Positions 31,050 to 42,571 are shown, numbered from the stretch's first letter. The stretch is DNA of 64,000 nucleotides from Hygrocybe punicea (GCA_963556145.1 OY744465.1:7316001-7380000), one strand, 5' to 3'. Notes: generated by a model from the sequence alone, not told the origin. A program made the numbers and translations.

Positions 31050-32320
31050 CAATGCTTCAGTAACTTCGTTGGTGGGAGAGGGTTGCAGGAGGGCCGTGGG
31101 GCTTGGGGGACGTGGTTGAGCCGGGGCAGCGTAGAAATTTCGGCTAGAGGCGTCAAATTCAGTCAAAAAGAAACAATACCCATTTTAGCCGCACGTTCGA
31201 GTTTGGGCGCGAAATTTCGGCAGCAGGAGGTGGGAGGGAGTCGCAGGAGGGCCGTGGGGGCATTGGGGGACATGTTTGGGCTGGGGTTGCATAGTTGAGG
31301 CATCAAATTCAGACAAAAAAGAGACAATACCTATCTTGGCCGAACGGTCGAGTTTGGTCGGGAACGGTGGACCGAGGGAGGTGGGAGGGGGTCGCAGGAG
31401 GGCCGTGGGGGCTTTCAGGTACGTGTTTGAGCTGGGTTAACGTATGCAGCTGGGGTCGAGGCACCAAACAAGGTTGGGGGTGGCAGGCTGAGTGATTGCG
31501 CGGGTGGTTGGGCAGCACCGGCCAGACGTTCGGGTGCCAAATGGGGTGCAGGGTTATGGGGGGTGCCGTGGGCAGTCGGAACCGGCGGGTGGAAGCAGCA
31601 GGGACCGATGAAAAAATTGTAGGGGCGGTGGGTGGGGCAAAGTGAGAGAACAGGCGACTGGGACACCCTGGCCTGTTGTGTTGATGCCGAACAAGGTGCG
31701 GGGGGTTGGAGGGTGCCGTGGGTTGTCGAAACCAGCAGGTGGAAGCAGTAGGAACCGACGAAAAAGTCGGGGGAGGTCAAGGGGGGGAAAGTGACGGCGC
31801 GGGAGATTGGGCATCCTCTTCTTGTTAAATTTGGTTCTAACGAGGTGCGGGGGGTTGAAATAAGTGGTGGGTGGTCGCAAACGGCAGATGGAAGCAGCCG
31901 GAACTGGGGAAAAAGAAGTGGGGGAGGTGAGGGGAGCAAAGTGACAGAAAGGGCGATGGGGTGGCACTGGCCTGTAGATTTCAGTCCAAACGAGGTGCGG
32001 GGCGTTGAAAGATGTCGTAGGTGGTCGAAAACGGTGGGTGGAAGCAGCCGGAACTGGGGAAAAAAAAGTGGGGGAGGTGAGGGGGGCAAAGTGACAGAAA
32101 GGGCGATGGGGTGGCACTGGCCTGTAGATTTCAGTCCAAACGAAGTGCGGGGGGTTGAAAGATGTCGTGGGTGGTCGAAAACGGCGGGTGGAAGCAGCAG
32201 CAACTGGGTGGGGGAGGTGAGGGCGTCAAAGTGAGAGAAAGGGCGATTGGGCAGCACCGGGTTGTGTATTTCAGTCCAAACGAAGTGCGGGGGGTTGAAA
32301 GATGTCGTGGGGTGGTCTAA
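31050..32320. repeat. 150-bp G-rich tandem array
   Basis: GTGACAGAAAGGGCGATGGG recurs at 31941 and 32091, a period of 150 nt. GGTGCGGGGGGTTGAAA and GTGGTCGAAAACGG landmarks recur through the block, and units left of about 31500 are more diverged. The strand is very G-rich. The minus-strand Pro/Leu/Ser-rich frames of up to 280 codons only follow the repeat. Confidence 0.85.
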
Positions 32321-32339
32321 ACAGGCGGCAGTTAGTTAG

Positions 32340-32500
32340 GAATTGACGAAGAAACAATGCAACGCTTGCAACGCGTCGCTGCACGCATGCAACGCTTTGC
32401 CGCAATGCCTGTGAAACGCTGTAATCTTACTGTCCGTCGCCGTCTTACACTTTTAGTTATAATAATAATAATAAATTAACACTCCAACAATCCTGTGGAG
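32340..32500. repeat. GCAACG-rich edge and (ATA)n microsatellite
   Basis: GCAACGCTTGCAACGCG and CATGCAACGC phrases occupy 32356-32395. (ATA)n lies at about 32459-32474. This is probably the right edge of the repeat-rich element, just before host-like coding sequence. Confidence 0.55.
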
Positions 32501-32572
32501 ACAGAACACGGGTAGGGCTTCTCGAGCTCGTTGGGAATCCAAAATACTGACCATATTTTGAACCCAGAATCC

Positions 32573-34170
32573 CAGTGACACAGACCAAAGACGCCCATTA
32601 CTGGACCCAGCTCAGATCTGCGCTCACTGGAGGCCAATGGGCTGCGTCATTTCCCGCCAAAACACCCTACGGAGTCGTCTTATCTTGGTCAGAGTTGCTC
32701 CGTAAGCTCAACAAGCATTGCAAGGGCTTCGCCGCAGATGTGGCCGAAATCGCGTCGCAGACACAGGCGTTGGCTTTGCTGCTCGGTGCGAATTCGAGTG
32801 ACGAGTACCAAGATGGCGTCGAGGACACTCCATACGGCTCTCTTTCTCTCGGGAACGAGTGCGTTTTACTGGAGGAACGGATGGAGGAAGCCACCGCCGG
32901 ATACGAGGCATTGAGGAAACTGGCGTGTTCTAATTTTGACGTGCGCACTCACTCTGCTCTTGCAAATGACCAATTTAACGGACTACCTCTCCTATCTTAT
33001 TGAAGACATTGAACTTCGCGTTGGCGTACTATGCCTACGCCCTTGGTCGCCCCTCTGAATGCCTATCACATATCTCAAAAATTCCCGATCTCCCCGACGT
33101 CCAGAGTCACATACCCACACCTGCGTCAACACGTTCGAACCTATCAGTACTGGTGCCCGGTGGTGGTACTGACTCTTCTTCGTCGTGGGCAGGTAGCTTT
33201 ACTCCAGATACATTGACATCGATTGCTGAAATCAGAGACAGAAGAGCCTGGGCTATGTCAGACACCATCCAGAGTCTATGTTTACAGGGTAATGATTTTT
33301 TTTTCCTGCCAGAGTAGTTATATATTTAGACAACCATTCCTCAGGTATGGCCCACGAAATTCTTTCTCCAACGGAACCCCAAAAGGCTCTGGCATCCTAT
33401 CGCACGGCGCTACCCCTGCTCACTATCGCTGAATCCGAGATCTCGGCCGTCTTGCCATCCACTGTCCCTCCGATTTCTTCTTCAGGGGTGGGCAAAATTG
33501 ACTTCCCTTCCTTGACGCGATTTCGCGAGCTTTGGCGGTGGATTTAGAGGTTGATCTGGAGGGCCGTCGTTCTCACTGCACGGACATGCGATATCAAAGA
33601 GGGACAGGAGGATTCCGTGTGGCCTTGGCTATCGCACTACATGTCTTGCAGCGGTCACTGGCCCGCGACTTTCAGAACTCAGCATCGATCCGTCATCTCC
33701 ATCATTCATCTCCAGGCGCTTATCTTACGCGCAAAGTCATCCTCACTCCCTACCACCTTGCCAACATCCGCTTTGTCGCCGCCATTGCCGCCGCAAGAAC
33801 TGAGACGACCGCTGCCTTGGGTGCACACTGCCCGTTCGGTAGTGCAAGAATATCGTGCGATCCTCACAGTCAGCACTCGCTTCCCACGAGCTGGTGAACG
33901 GAACGTCAAGGTTGAGAATTTTGTCGATCTGTGTGTTGCAGTCTGGGAAGTGAGTGGCGAGATTTGCGACTTCGCAGGCTGGGTTATTGATGTATGTCGA
34001 AAGCCAAGCCCCCTTTTTTTGGTACCATATCATGTAATACCATGCTAAAAGCCACGGCGGTGCGCTGCTTAGATCCTTTGGTGGGCCACACGTCTCACGT
34101 TCAACTCTTTTCGCATTCTGCGCCTTATGACGCGGTTACTTTACGTCTCTGGGGACACTGAGCTCACAGT
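32573..34170 (+). pseudogene. Ypp1/TTC7-like TPR protein remnant with in-frame stop
   Basis: Removing introns at 32941-33005 (GTGCGC..GAAG), about 33289-33343 and about 33994-34074 gives a continuous protein. It contains HYWTQLRSAL, LSWSELLRKLNKHCKGF, LAYYAYALGRPSECLSHISK, LSPTEPQKALASYRTALPLL and WWATRLTFNSFRILR. I recognise these as resembling fungal Ypp1, the TTC7-type TPR scaffold that brings the PI4-kinase Stt4 to the plasma membrane. The assignment is from memory, not a search. Lesions: there is no ATG at the expected start (GTGACACAG at 32575 follows a possible acceptor CAG). A TAG at 33545-33547 lies in ELWRWI*RLIWRAVV, where a Glu codon would fit. After DTELT near 34168 the sequence no longer reads as this family. 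The copy looks dead and truncated at both ends. Confidence 0.55.
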
Positions 34171-34249
34171 TTTTTTTTGTTCTATTTTTACGTTTCTTTC
34201 TCTCCCGTACTCCCTCCCCAACCCACACCAACTGACACAACGATGTTTT

Positions 34250-35340
34250 GCATCTTGCAGTCAGCTCTCTCTCGCCTCTGCCGATGGAGCTTTCAACTAT
34301 CGTCAAAGCTGATATCTCGGGCATGTCCCAGCTCAGCCAGCGATTCGCACTTGAGGGAACATCCCGGTTCACCCATCCCACGTCTATCCTCCTCCCACCA
34401 CAGGCGGACAGCCACCCTTGGAGAGCAATAACATTCCCAATGCTGGAGAAGACGAAGATAAAATGCCCCAGGGCACGCTCGGCAATTCGGTCTTGGACTT
34501 GTCGACGTCTGAACTCGAAGGGAAGGTCTTGGATGCAATTGAAAGAAGCAAGGTCCCAGGCTCACGAAAATGATGTACGTTCCATTCTGCACTAGTCGAA
34601 TAGAACGCTAAACATTTCCCCACCTAAAGTAGTGACAGGAAGGACGACAGCAAGGTGAACAAGAGCGGTTGCGCCTAGAAGAAGAACGGTGTCTTTTGGA
34701 AGAGTGCATGGAGGAAGAACGACGGCGTGGAGAGGAAGAACGACATCTTTTGGAAGAACGTGTGGACGAAGAACGGCGGCCTGGGGGTGGAGAGGAAGAA
34801 TGACATCTTTTAGAAGAATGTGTGGAGGAAGAAGGCGAGAGCGACTGCGTATGGACGCGGAGATCGCTACTCCGAAGATGCCGAGGTCAAACAACGTTGA
34901 AACACGAGCCTCCGTGTGTGGGAGGTCGGATGAGGTCAAAAATGCAAAGACGAAGACAGGGAACGACGTACAAGTGGAGACGGAGGGAAACAAGAAAAGC
35001 GACACAGAGATAAACTGGGAGAGGTGTCGAAATGGCAGGAAGATGCGACGAGAGGTGGAGGGCAACCCATATGATACTCACTACCGCTGCCAACTGCACT
35101 CACCCCGCGACCTTTCAACCCTCCATTCCAACTCCCGCCGTTCGCTACCTTGCAACGCCATCTCTGACTCCCGACCAGAAGCCCGTCCCCGAAGCATTTT
35201 CCCCATTCCCATTGATCACGTTTACATGCGAAATCGCCCACCCAGACGTCATGTCCTCGTCAAGGAATTCATCAATTGGCATCAGTCCAACAAATTTTTC
35301 TGTCATTTCAAAGCTATTCTAAGGTTTTGTCTACAAATGG
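34250..35340 (+). pseudogene. Decayed coiled-coil gene fragment
   Basis: After a possible acceptor TTGCAG at 34260 one frame reads ADISGMSQLSQRFALEG. A second frame then reads NAGEDEDKMPQGTLGNSVLD and TSELEGKVLDAIERSK. From 34638 a Glu/Arg-rich coiled coil follows (QERLRLEEERCLLEE, EEERRRGEEERHLLEERV), encoded by three roughly 57-nt repeats. The third repeat has a TGA (34801-34803) where the others have CGA. Further frame changes precede another charged stretch (KQEKRHRDKLGEVSKWQED). I do not recognise the family. It may be joined by rearrangement to the preceding remnant. Confidence 0.4.
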
Positions 35341-36126
35341 TTGAAAGTCGCGGCTAGCTATTCTGAAAATGGTTGAGAACATGTTTCTCTCTCTTTTTTT
35401 TCTCTTGACTTGTGTCTTAACTCTCGAGCGAGTCGCCAACACACATGCAACCACAGCCGAAATCTCTAGTTTATGCAAGAGAGCAAGATATATATATATA
35501 AACTCAACAAAATAAGAAAAAGACACCCTTACCGGAAAATAAGCGCAATGGAATTTACTCCAGCTCCTTTCTCTTCTTCTACCGCCACCGCCGCTCCTAT
35601 TCAACTTTAACAATGTTGCAGGAAACGTCCCATTCCCAATAGGTTTCGTACTGCGCTGATGATTACCATGCAGGACAGACATGTCCGGCTTGAAAATGGC
35701 AAAAATAGCACACGACATCCCCGTCACAAAGAACTGCGCAATAAGTTAGCGAAGGATTTGGTAATGAAAAACAAGAGAACAACCAATGAACGTGGAGACT
35801 TATGAGGTCGTTCCGAATTACTTCAGGTGATTTCAGCCTCGTGTTATACGCGGAACAATATATCATACGTACACAACAAGAATCATCCGTTAGAGGGCGA
35901 CATGGTAAGTCGAGGTGATGGTCAAGATGAGAATCTTGCGCAACGTGTTGATTTTGACCTCGTCGGAGTGCTTTTCCAAACCTGCTCTGAGTGATTGGCG
36001 ACTCTGCGTTGGATTCGACGACGAGTGTGTAGCAGGATGACACTGAGGCACTTAGGCTCATGGTTGATGGTCGAACGCGAACTTGGAATTGAAGGGTTAA
36101 CTTGTAACAGCAGGGTTCGCCGTCTG
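35341..36126. other. Intergenic region without confident genes
   Basis: It includes a (TA)n run near 35489. Overlapping open frames on both strands lack domain sequence. The rightmost part is the 3' flank of the HMG-CoA reductase remnant. Confidence 0.45.
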
Positions 36127-36500
36127 CTAGCGGTTGTGTGCCAGAAGGGCATGGACGAGGCGGCCAGCAGCGAGCGCGCTGACGAGGGACAGCTCGCCCA
36201 CCATGACGGATGCAGCAACCAGCTGTGCCAGGCCCTCGGCGTTCTGTCCTGGATCGGTCGGGTGGGCACTCTTGAAGCCGAGGATATCGAGCACGGCTAG
36301 GGAGAAAGGAGAGTGCCACTACAGATGGTGCCGACGTCGACACCGTGATGACGAGATCCTGGCCATTGTTCGTTCTGCAAACATGAGCATAACGTCACTG
36401 AGCACATTAATCGAAATATGACGATAAAAATATGTCACTTACGGCTCCATCAGCGTCATGAAGTTCGAGCTCTCAACGCTCTAAGTATGATCCTGGTAAC
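36127..36500 (-). pseudogene. HMG-CoA reductase C-terminal remnant
   Basis: Reading the minus strand from about 36500, QDHT is followed by an in-frame TAG where the family has the residues of GQDxxQN. Next comes SVESSNFMTLMEP, then a GTAAGT..GCAG intron (about 36442-36377), then NNGQDLVITVS. In a different frame this is followed by VGTICSGTLLSP, and in a third by LDILGFKSAHPTDPGQNAEG and GELSLVSALAAGRLVHALLA, ending HNR and a stop at 36129-36127. These match the conserved catalytic-domain blocks of class I HMG-CoA reductase (NxESSNxxTLME, LDxLGxxGPHPTxPGxNA, and the catalytic His in HxxHNR). At least one stop and two frame changes make it non-functional. The functional gene of the mevalonate pathway must lie elsewhere. 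Confidence 0.75.
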
Positions 36501-36706
36501 GATATAGGATGCTTGGGCCGAAGGAGACCGGATGACAGAGGCGGGTCGATATGTTCAAGATGATGAACGAGGTTGCACGGGAAGTGCTCGACAATGGCGA
36601 GATACGCGACTCAGTCAGTGAAGGAAGTGTTGTATGACTGAGTTACTCACCTTGGGAGGAGTGAGCATGTGGCACGCACAAACACGCTCAGCACTCGCGC
36701 TCATCA

Positions 36707-38929
36707 ATGGCATATCCAACCCGCACCGTCACTCTCTTCTGTTGGATTCTCGACGTGTCTGACCGTCCATTTCTAGTCGACATCGAGGACGGGAGAACGG
36801 TGGGCCACTTGAAGAAGGCGATCTTGAAGGAGAACCCAGCTACATTGGCCAATGTCGATGCCTTTGAACTCACACTCTGGCAGGTATTTAGTTTCTTCCG
36901 TTTTGATCAAGTTCATAGTTACATTCCCGCTTTCGCAAGGAATCTATCACGATCGACAAGAGCCTCAAGAAGAAAGTGACCCAACGCCCGTTTCTCGACG
37001 ATGACGCGTTGCTAGAGGCAGATACATTGTTGGACATTTTCCATCCTGAACCCACGAAAAAAACTCTCCACATCGTTGTACGATCTCCGCGCGTTGGTGA
37101 GTGCCCACCTTCTGTTCCATAGCTCATCATGATTCATTCGGTTTCTCATGCAGGCTCGTCTGTGCCACAATCAAGCATCTTCACACTGAATTGCTGGGTA
37201 CTCCTTGAGCGGGCGGATTGCGTGTTTCCTGTCGAAATCGCCAAGGAAAAGTCTGTTGGCGCACTCAAAAAAGCAATAAAGGAGGAGAAGAAGCCGGATT
37301 TCGATCGTATTCCCGCTGACAGGCTTACTCTTTGGAAGGTGAGTTTACGGATAGGGTCTCAGATGTCACGGCTCATATCTTTGGGCAGGTTTCCATCCCT
37401 CCGGAGGATCGTCAGACGGTACTCGAAGGATGTGAACACCCTGACAAGATAAACGGTGCTCAGAAACTGGACCCTACGATGAAATTGTCGAAGGTCTTCA
37501 CAGAACCCGTCGATGAACATCTTCATATCATCGTGAAGTGTCCCGATCCAGAGAAGGAAGCAATAGAAGAGGAGAGGAGAGATCAAATCAGTTTTTTGCA
37601 TAAAAGTGCGCACATTTTCTTCTTTCTCTCTCCGTCCTCGATAAACACCATTCACAAGGGTTTCACAACGTCATCTTGTGCATTTTGAAAGCGTTAGCTC
37701 CCGCTGACTCAGCAAAGTCATCCAAGTACACGAAATCCCAGATCAATTACTCCATCTACGACGGCCGCTACAAGGCGGACAAGCCCAGGACGAGTGTCTC
37801 ACTTCCTGTTCAATTGTTTCACCCCGCTTTCGGACATTTCTTGGATGATATGAAAAAGAATGTTGTTCCTGTTCCCGATGACATTATCCGCCAAACTACG
37901 GAGTACATGAAAGCTGCATCGGCGATCTATGAAACTGAGGCCAAACGCCGAGTGGTGCTGACGCCGCTTCTTTGCCGTATTCTTGGTGTCGACATACAAA
38001 TGATACGGAACGAAGACGAAACGAATCCGGACGGCATCGTGGAAGTGGTGAAAAACGAGGCGCGCTCCCTGCTCCTTCTGAAGGAAGATAAAAATGAATT
38101 CGGAGACGGTGGCTCGGATCCATCAACACAAGCTGGCTTGTCTGCAGGCCGTTGTTGGGCTCAGTCCAGGGTATGCGAGTCCATGATTCATTGCATTTCC
38201 TTCTTACTTTTCATACCTTAGTTTAAAATGCTTCGAAACGCTACTGGCTGTCCCACATTTCTCATAGCCAGCGCGGGTCCATGGATCGCGATCCTTGGTG
38301 CAGTTATCACGGACGCCGTGATTGTTCAACGTCTGACCGACTGTGTTTGGGTCGGATTAGACTCTGTTCTAAATGAACCTCACATCGCCCACGTCGCGAG
38401 AATTTTTCATGCTCTAAAGGCAAGTCTGGAAAAACTCAACTCCTATTACGATGGTCTGCATCCGATCAGTGATCTTCCTGCTGATTCACGTTACTTCCCT
38501 TCAATCACGGCTTACCCTCACAATGATGGACTCGTTGAGTTTGAATACATTGGCTTTTTGGAAAACAGTCTCGACTGCACCACTCTTCGGGCACGGACAA
38601 AGGCAGGTCAGGACATCGTTGTGAAATTTGTTGAGCGCTATGGGGAAAAGGCGCACCGCTTGCTGGCGGATGCTGGTTTAGCACCGAAACTCCTCTATTG
38701 CGGATCACCACGATTCAAGAGTGATCAACCGTCTTATCAGTCTATTTCCTTGGCTGTTATGGAGTACGTTGATGGAGAAACACTTGCCGTGGCAAAGGCG
38801 AAAATGAAACAAGGAACAATAGAAACCGTGCGGTCCGGAGTCCAGTGCGCCCTCAAACTGTTGCACAAACATGGATTGGTGTTTGGCGATCTCCGTCTAC
38901 CGAACATCCTGGTTACGTTGAAATGGTGA
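36707..38929 (+). pseudogene. Two-header Crinkler (CRN) protein with kinase-like domain, 3' truncated
   Basis: ATG 36707 opens a first CRN header: LFCWILDVSDRPFLVDI, TVGHLKKAILKENP and ELTLWQ, then after an intron (36884-36939) the block DDDALLEADTLLDIF. A second header follows from 37154: FTLNCWVLLERADCVFPVEI, SVGALKKAIKEEKKP, RLTLWK and, after an intron, VSIPPEDRQ. Further exons (37692-38170 and 38222-38929) carry a linker with SAGPWIAILGAVITDAVIVQ. A kinase-like domain follows, with DIVVKFVERYG (candidate ATP-Lys), MEYVDGETL (hinge) and HKHGLVFGDLRLPNILV (catalytic loop). CRN headers are ubiquitin-like modules of a eukaryote-wide effector/conflict family. The frame stops right after the loop, at a possible GTGAGA donor, and the DFG segment is missing. 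The sequence after it is repeat and retroelement DNA, so the gene is probably broken by insertion. Confidence 0.75.
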
Positions 38930-40194
38930 GAACCAGGAGGTCTCAGAAACAGCTTCAAGACAGCTGGACTGGGGGATATTTCTCCCAAAGTGAACAGAGA
39001 ATCTACATAAGTTCACTGGAACAGTCACATCAGTAGTGGGGGTTCTGTCATAGAACCAAGCTGACAAGGCCTTGGGCCAAGTGTTACAGCTTTGAAACAC
39101 AGAGAAAAAATACAAGGGGTACTGCAGAAAGGGTGGGGATTCAAAGGAACAGTTTTAAACACTCACCCCAAGAGGGGAAAACAAGTGGCTGGTCCTTGTT
39201 TCTGCAGAGGTGCTTCTTCAGTTCCCACAGGGAGTAGAGCAGAGTGAGTGGTGATCTGTTTAGACGAGGCTTTTCTGAGCTCTTTTATAGGCTGGGGAGA
39301 CAGGGTTCTCTCCAGAAATGGAAGGGGGACCAAGACTTTGGCTGGCCAATAGCAGTATCTGCTCATTAGCTACCAGGCCCTATCAAAGTTGGTTGCATGG
39401 ATTCATATCAAGTCCAATGATGCACATATGGGTTCTATTGCTTCCAGACTGTGTTCTGGCCGCTTCATTTCGATTTTGGTTGCTGTTTGTTGCACAGACA
39501 TTGGATAGGAGTGGAAACATTAAGGGGGGAAGGTGGTAATTGGATATTGTTGCTATTACTACCTCTTGGTTACTATCATTGCCCCTTTGTCTGGGCTGTT
39601 CTGTGTGCATTCTAGCCCCACAATTTCGCATTTTTGATGCTCTTTGTTACCCAGTTATTGGATAGGAGTAGGAATATTACAAGGGGGGAGGCTGTAATTG
39701 GATATTGTTGCTATCACTGCCTCTTTGTTGCTATCACTGCCCCTTTGTCTGGGCTGTTCTGTGTGCATTGGATGGTTACTATAGCTCTAGAATTTCGCAT
39801 TTTTGGTGCTGTTCTTAGGGGTATTCTGTGGCAGTTCTCTGATATCCACTAGCACAGCCCTGGTTGTGAGGGTGTGTGAATTCTTTGAGAGCTATGCTTA
39901 TTGATTGTTTCTAGGACATCTAGGGGTCATGAGGCATGTTGCCATAGCTCTTATTTTTCGCTTTAGTGATGCTAGCACATGTGCTGCATTGTATGCAAAT
40001 TGGTGAGCATAGGAGTATTGTTGATAGGGGGAGTGCAATTAAACATAGCCTGTTGCCATGAATATTGAGGCTATTGTTCTGATGGTTTCCAGGCTTAATT
40101 GTAGCCAGGAGTTACATTTTTTGACCGCTCAATTTTGCTTTTCTGTTGCTTCCTTTGATTTGCAAAATTTGAGATGGGTTTCAGTCATAGGGGT
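38930..40194. other. AT-rich spacer following the broken kinase
   Basis: No gene was recognised. Diverged repeats occur: TTGGATAGGAGT at about 39501 and 39658, followed in both by GTAATTGGATATTGTTGCTA and TTTGTCTGGGCTGTTCTGTG, about 157 nt apart. The short open frames are not supported. Confidence 0.5.
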
Positions 40195-40930
40195 GTAAAT
40201 TCAAATGTATCTGTTTAACCCTTTGTTCCCTGCTTTCAATGAGTGTTTCGGCGTCACAAAGGAGTGATTTGGGATGTGTGTGATCGTCTATTAGTCCGCT
40301 TTATAGCTTGGTACATTTGTTGCTTGTAATTTATTACTTGTGTTTTTCAATAGACTATGATATTGTATGTTTTGCTTTACCCTTTGTTCCCTGCTTTCAA
40401 TGAGTGTTTCGGTGTCACAAAGGAGTGATTTAGGATGTGTGTGATCGTCTATTAGTCCGCTTTGTAGCTTGGTACATTTGTTGCTTGTAATTTATTACTT
40501 GTGTTTTCAATAGACTATGATATTGTATATTTTGTTTTACCCTTTGTTTCCTGCTTTCAATTAGTGTTTCGGTGTCACAAAGGGGTGTTTTAGGATGTGT
40601 GTAATTGTCTATTAGTCCGCTTTATTGCTTGGTACATTTGTTGCTTGTATTTTATTTTATTTTATTACTTGTGTTTTCAATAGACTGTGATATTGTTTTC
40701 CCTTTGTTTCCTGCTTTCAGTGAGGATTAAGACGTCACAAAGGGGTCATTATAATGGATCAGATAGCTCTATCAGTATGCTTTTCTGTTTGACCAATTTG
40801 TTGGTTCACAATGAGTTACATGATTCAGAATATTTCTGTAGGGGACTAATTTCAGACATATCTGTTTAGTCAATTATTTCTTGCTTTTGGAAAGTGTTTC
40901 AATGTGAGAAAATGGTGTTTTCAATGTGTG
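40195..40930. repeat. 160-bp tandem array, about 4.5 units
   Basis: CCCTTTGTT(C/T)CCTGCTTTCA starts at 40219, 40380, 40540 and 40700 (periods 161, 160 and 160). Each unit also has GTGTCACAAAGGAGTG, TATTAGTCCGCTTT and GGTACATTTGTTGCTTG. Divergence rises in the last unit. Confidence 0.9.
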
Positions 40931-41857
40931 TGGTGGTGTATTGAATTGCATTTTTTTGCTTTCAGAGGATAGGAAGAGTACAAGTAAAAATACTTGCAAC
41001 ACTGCTGTTTACCTTTCATTCAAGGTATGAGAGAGGCCAATTGGCAAGCAATCAAACTCATTCAGTAGTGATTTAGGCAAGGATTTGATTGATCCGTAGC
41101 AGAGTCATGTAGTGGTTTCTTTTATTATTAGCTATTTGTAAGCTGGGATGTACTTTGTAAATCCTAGATTTTTTGACCTGAATTTTCAGCTTGTAGCTGT
41201 TAGCTGTTAGCTTTTTAGGTGTTAGCTTTTAGGTGTTAGCTTTCTTTTAGGTTCAGGGGTATATATATTGTTTTATTGAGGCGGAGGTTAGTTTTTTGGT
41301 TAGCCAATAAGCTATAGCTTGTAGCTGAGTCACTGGATTACTTTCAGAAGTTTGAAAGCAAGTGACTGTATTTAATAGGTGTGCCAAACTCTGATTTGGA
41401 TAGTTTCAGTTTTAATTTGGCTGATCTTGATTGCAAGTGAGAAATTTTTCTTCACATGATACATTTGCATCTATAAAGCTTTCACAAAGAGTTTCCAGAA
41501 ATGTAAGCTGTTTCAGATGAAATCATTCATCTCACTGAGTCTAGATGTTATCAGCAGATTGTAAAGAGTTGGTTCTCTTTTGAGCACTTGATTTAAGTAG
41601 AGTAAGCAGGGCCATGCCACTGCCAGATTTAATAGGGATTGTCCCATTGAGCACCATTTAAGGCTCACTAGCTGGCCAAAAGATTTTTAAAGTGACCAGC
41701 ACTCCTACTACATTGCTCTTCATAAATTAAGTTCACTGCCACTAGGGTTCAGTCATGATACATTTCTCTTATCTCAGCATTTTACATGTTCTGTACTAAT
41801 GCTTTATTATCTGCTTTATATCCTTGTGTAGGCCAAAGCGGACAAGATCCCTTGGGT
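40931..41857. other. AT-rich spacer
   Basis: It contains repeated TTAGCTGTTAGCTTTTTAGG phrases around 41180-41240 and a TATATATATTG near 41262. No gene is seen. Confidence 0.45.
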
Positions 41858-42571
41858 ATAAAAGCCAGAGGCCACTTCCAAGCTTTCTCCAGGACAGTAA
41901 AGCCCTTAAAGTGTCTTGTTGACTCAATTTTTAGTCAGAAGCAGTCAGACTTGTAGTACAACTGTTGGCCTTCTTTGAAGGCATGAGCAGGTCATAAGAC
42001 ATCTTCATCAACTCATTCAGCCATATTTCTTGACTTTAACGAGCTGAGCTTTGCTTCAGGAGGCAAAACAAATTAATTTGATCAATACTAATCAGCTGGA
42101 GTGATTCTCAAAAGCTGCTCAGACTTAATCTTGGGCACAATAGTAGCTCCTGTATCATTATTTTCATGGGTTTCACAATCAGATCATGTGTGGGTGGGAG
42201 GTTATAAGCCTTGGGATTTGCTAGAAAGTAATACTCTGCAAGGGTGTGTTCCCATTACAGTTTCTAGACTTGATTGGTTGTGGGGATCAGTCAATCAGCT
42301 CAGGAATCTTTCTTGTTTGGAAAGTGCTCTTAGAAAAATAGAGGGGAAATGATACACTATTAAATTGCGTATCATAGCCAATGATACAGTGTATTTGGAT
42401 TCATTTCAATTGTTGTGTGGCAGTCCACCACCAACTTCTGGTCCAGCTCTTTTGTCTCAAGAGCAATCATCACCATGGTGGCTGTCCTGTTGTCCAGACT
42501 CAACTGAGCTTTTCATGACAGGCGCTCTGTTACAAGGTACACCAGAGGATGAATCATTGTTTGGCCAGTAG
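41858..42571 (+). CDS. Possible small gene behind a TATA box
   Basis: GGGTATAAAAGCC at about 41857 is a strong TATA-box match. About 240-510 nt downstream two adjacent open plus-strand frames read like protein: HVWVGGYKPWDLLESN and VSRLDWLWGSVNQLRNL (to 42352), then DSFQLLCGSPPPTSGP and DSTELFMTGALLQGTPEDE (to 42571). They are separated by a stop and are out of frame, so an intron or lesion is needed. No start codon could be fixed and no family is recognised. It converges on the retroelement genes and could be a cargo or host gene fragment. The TATA box might alternatively belong to a solo LTR. Confidence 0.3.

Noticed and set aside
31415..32257. 280-codon Pro/Leu/Ser-rich minus-strand frame
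   Set aside because: It follows the 150-bp array exactly (50-residue repeat) and has no domain features.
32667..32948. Minus-strand frames opposite the Ypp1-like gene
   Set aside because: They are antisense shadows of a clearly better plus-strand coding sequence with introns.
35663..36343. 226-codon minus-strand frame and overlapping 101-codon plus-strand frame
   Set aside because: The true coding history here is the HMG-CoA reductase remnant in other frames. These are shadows or frame-shifted readings of it.
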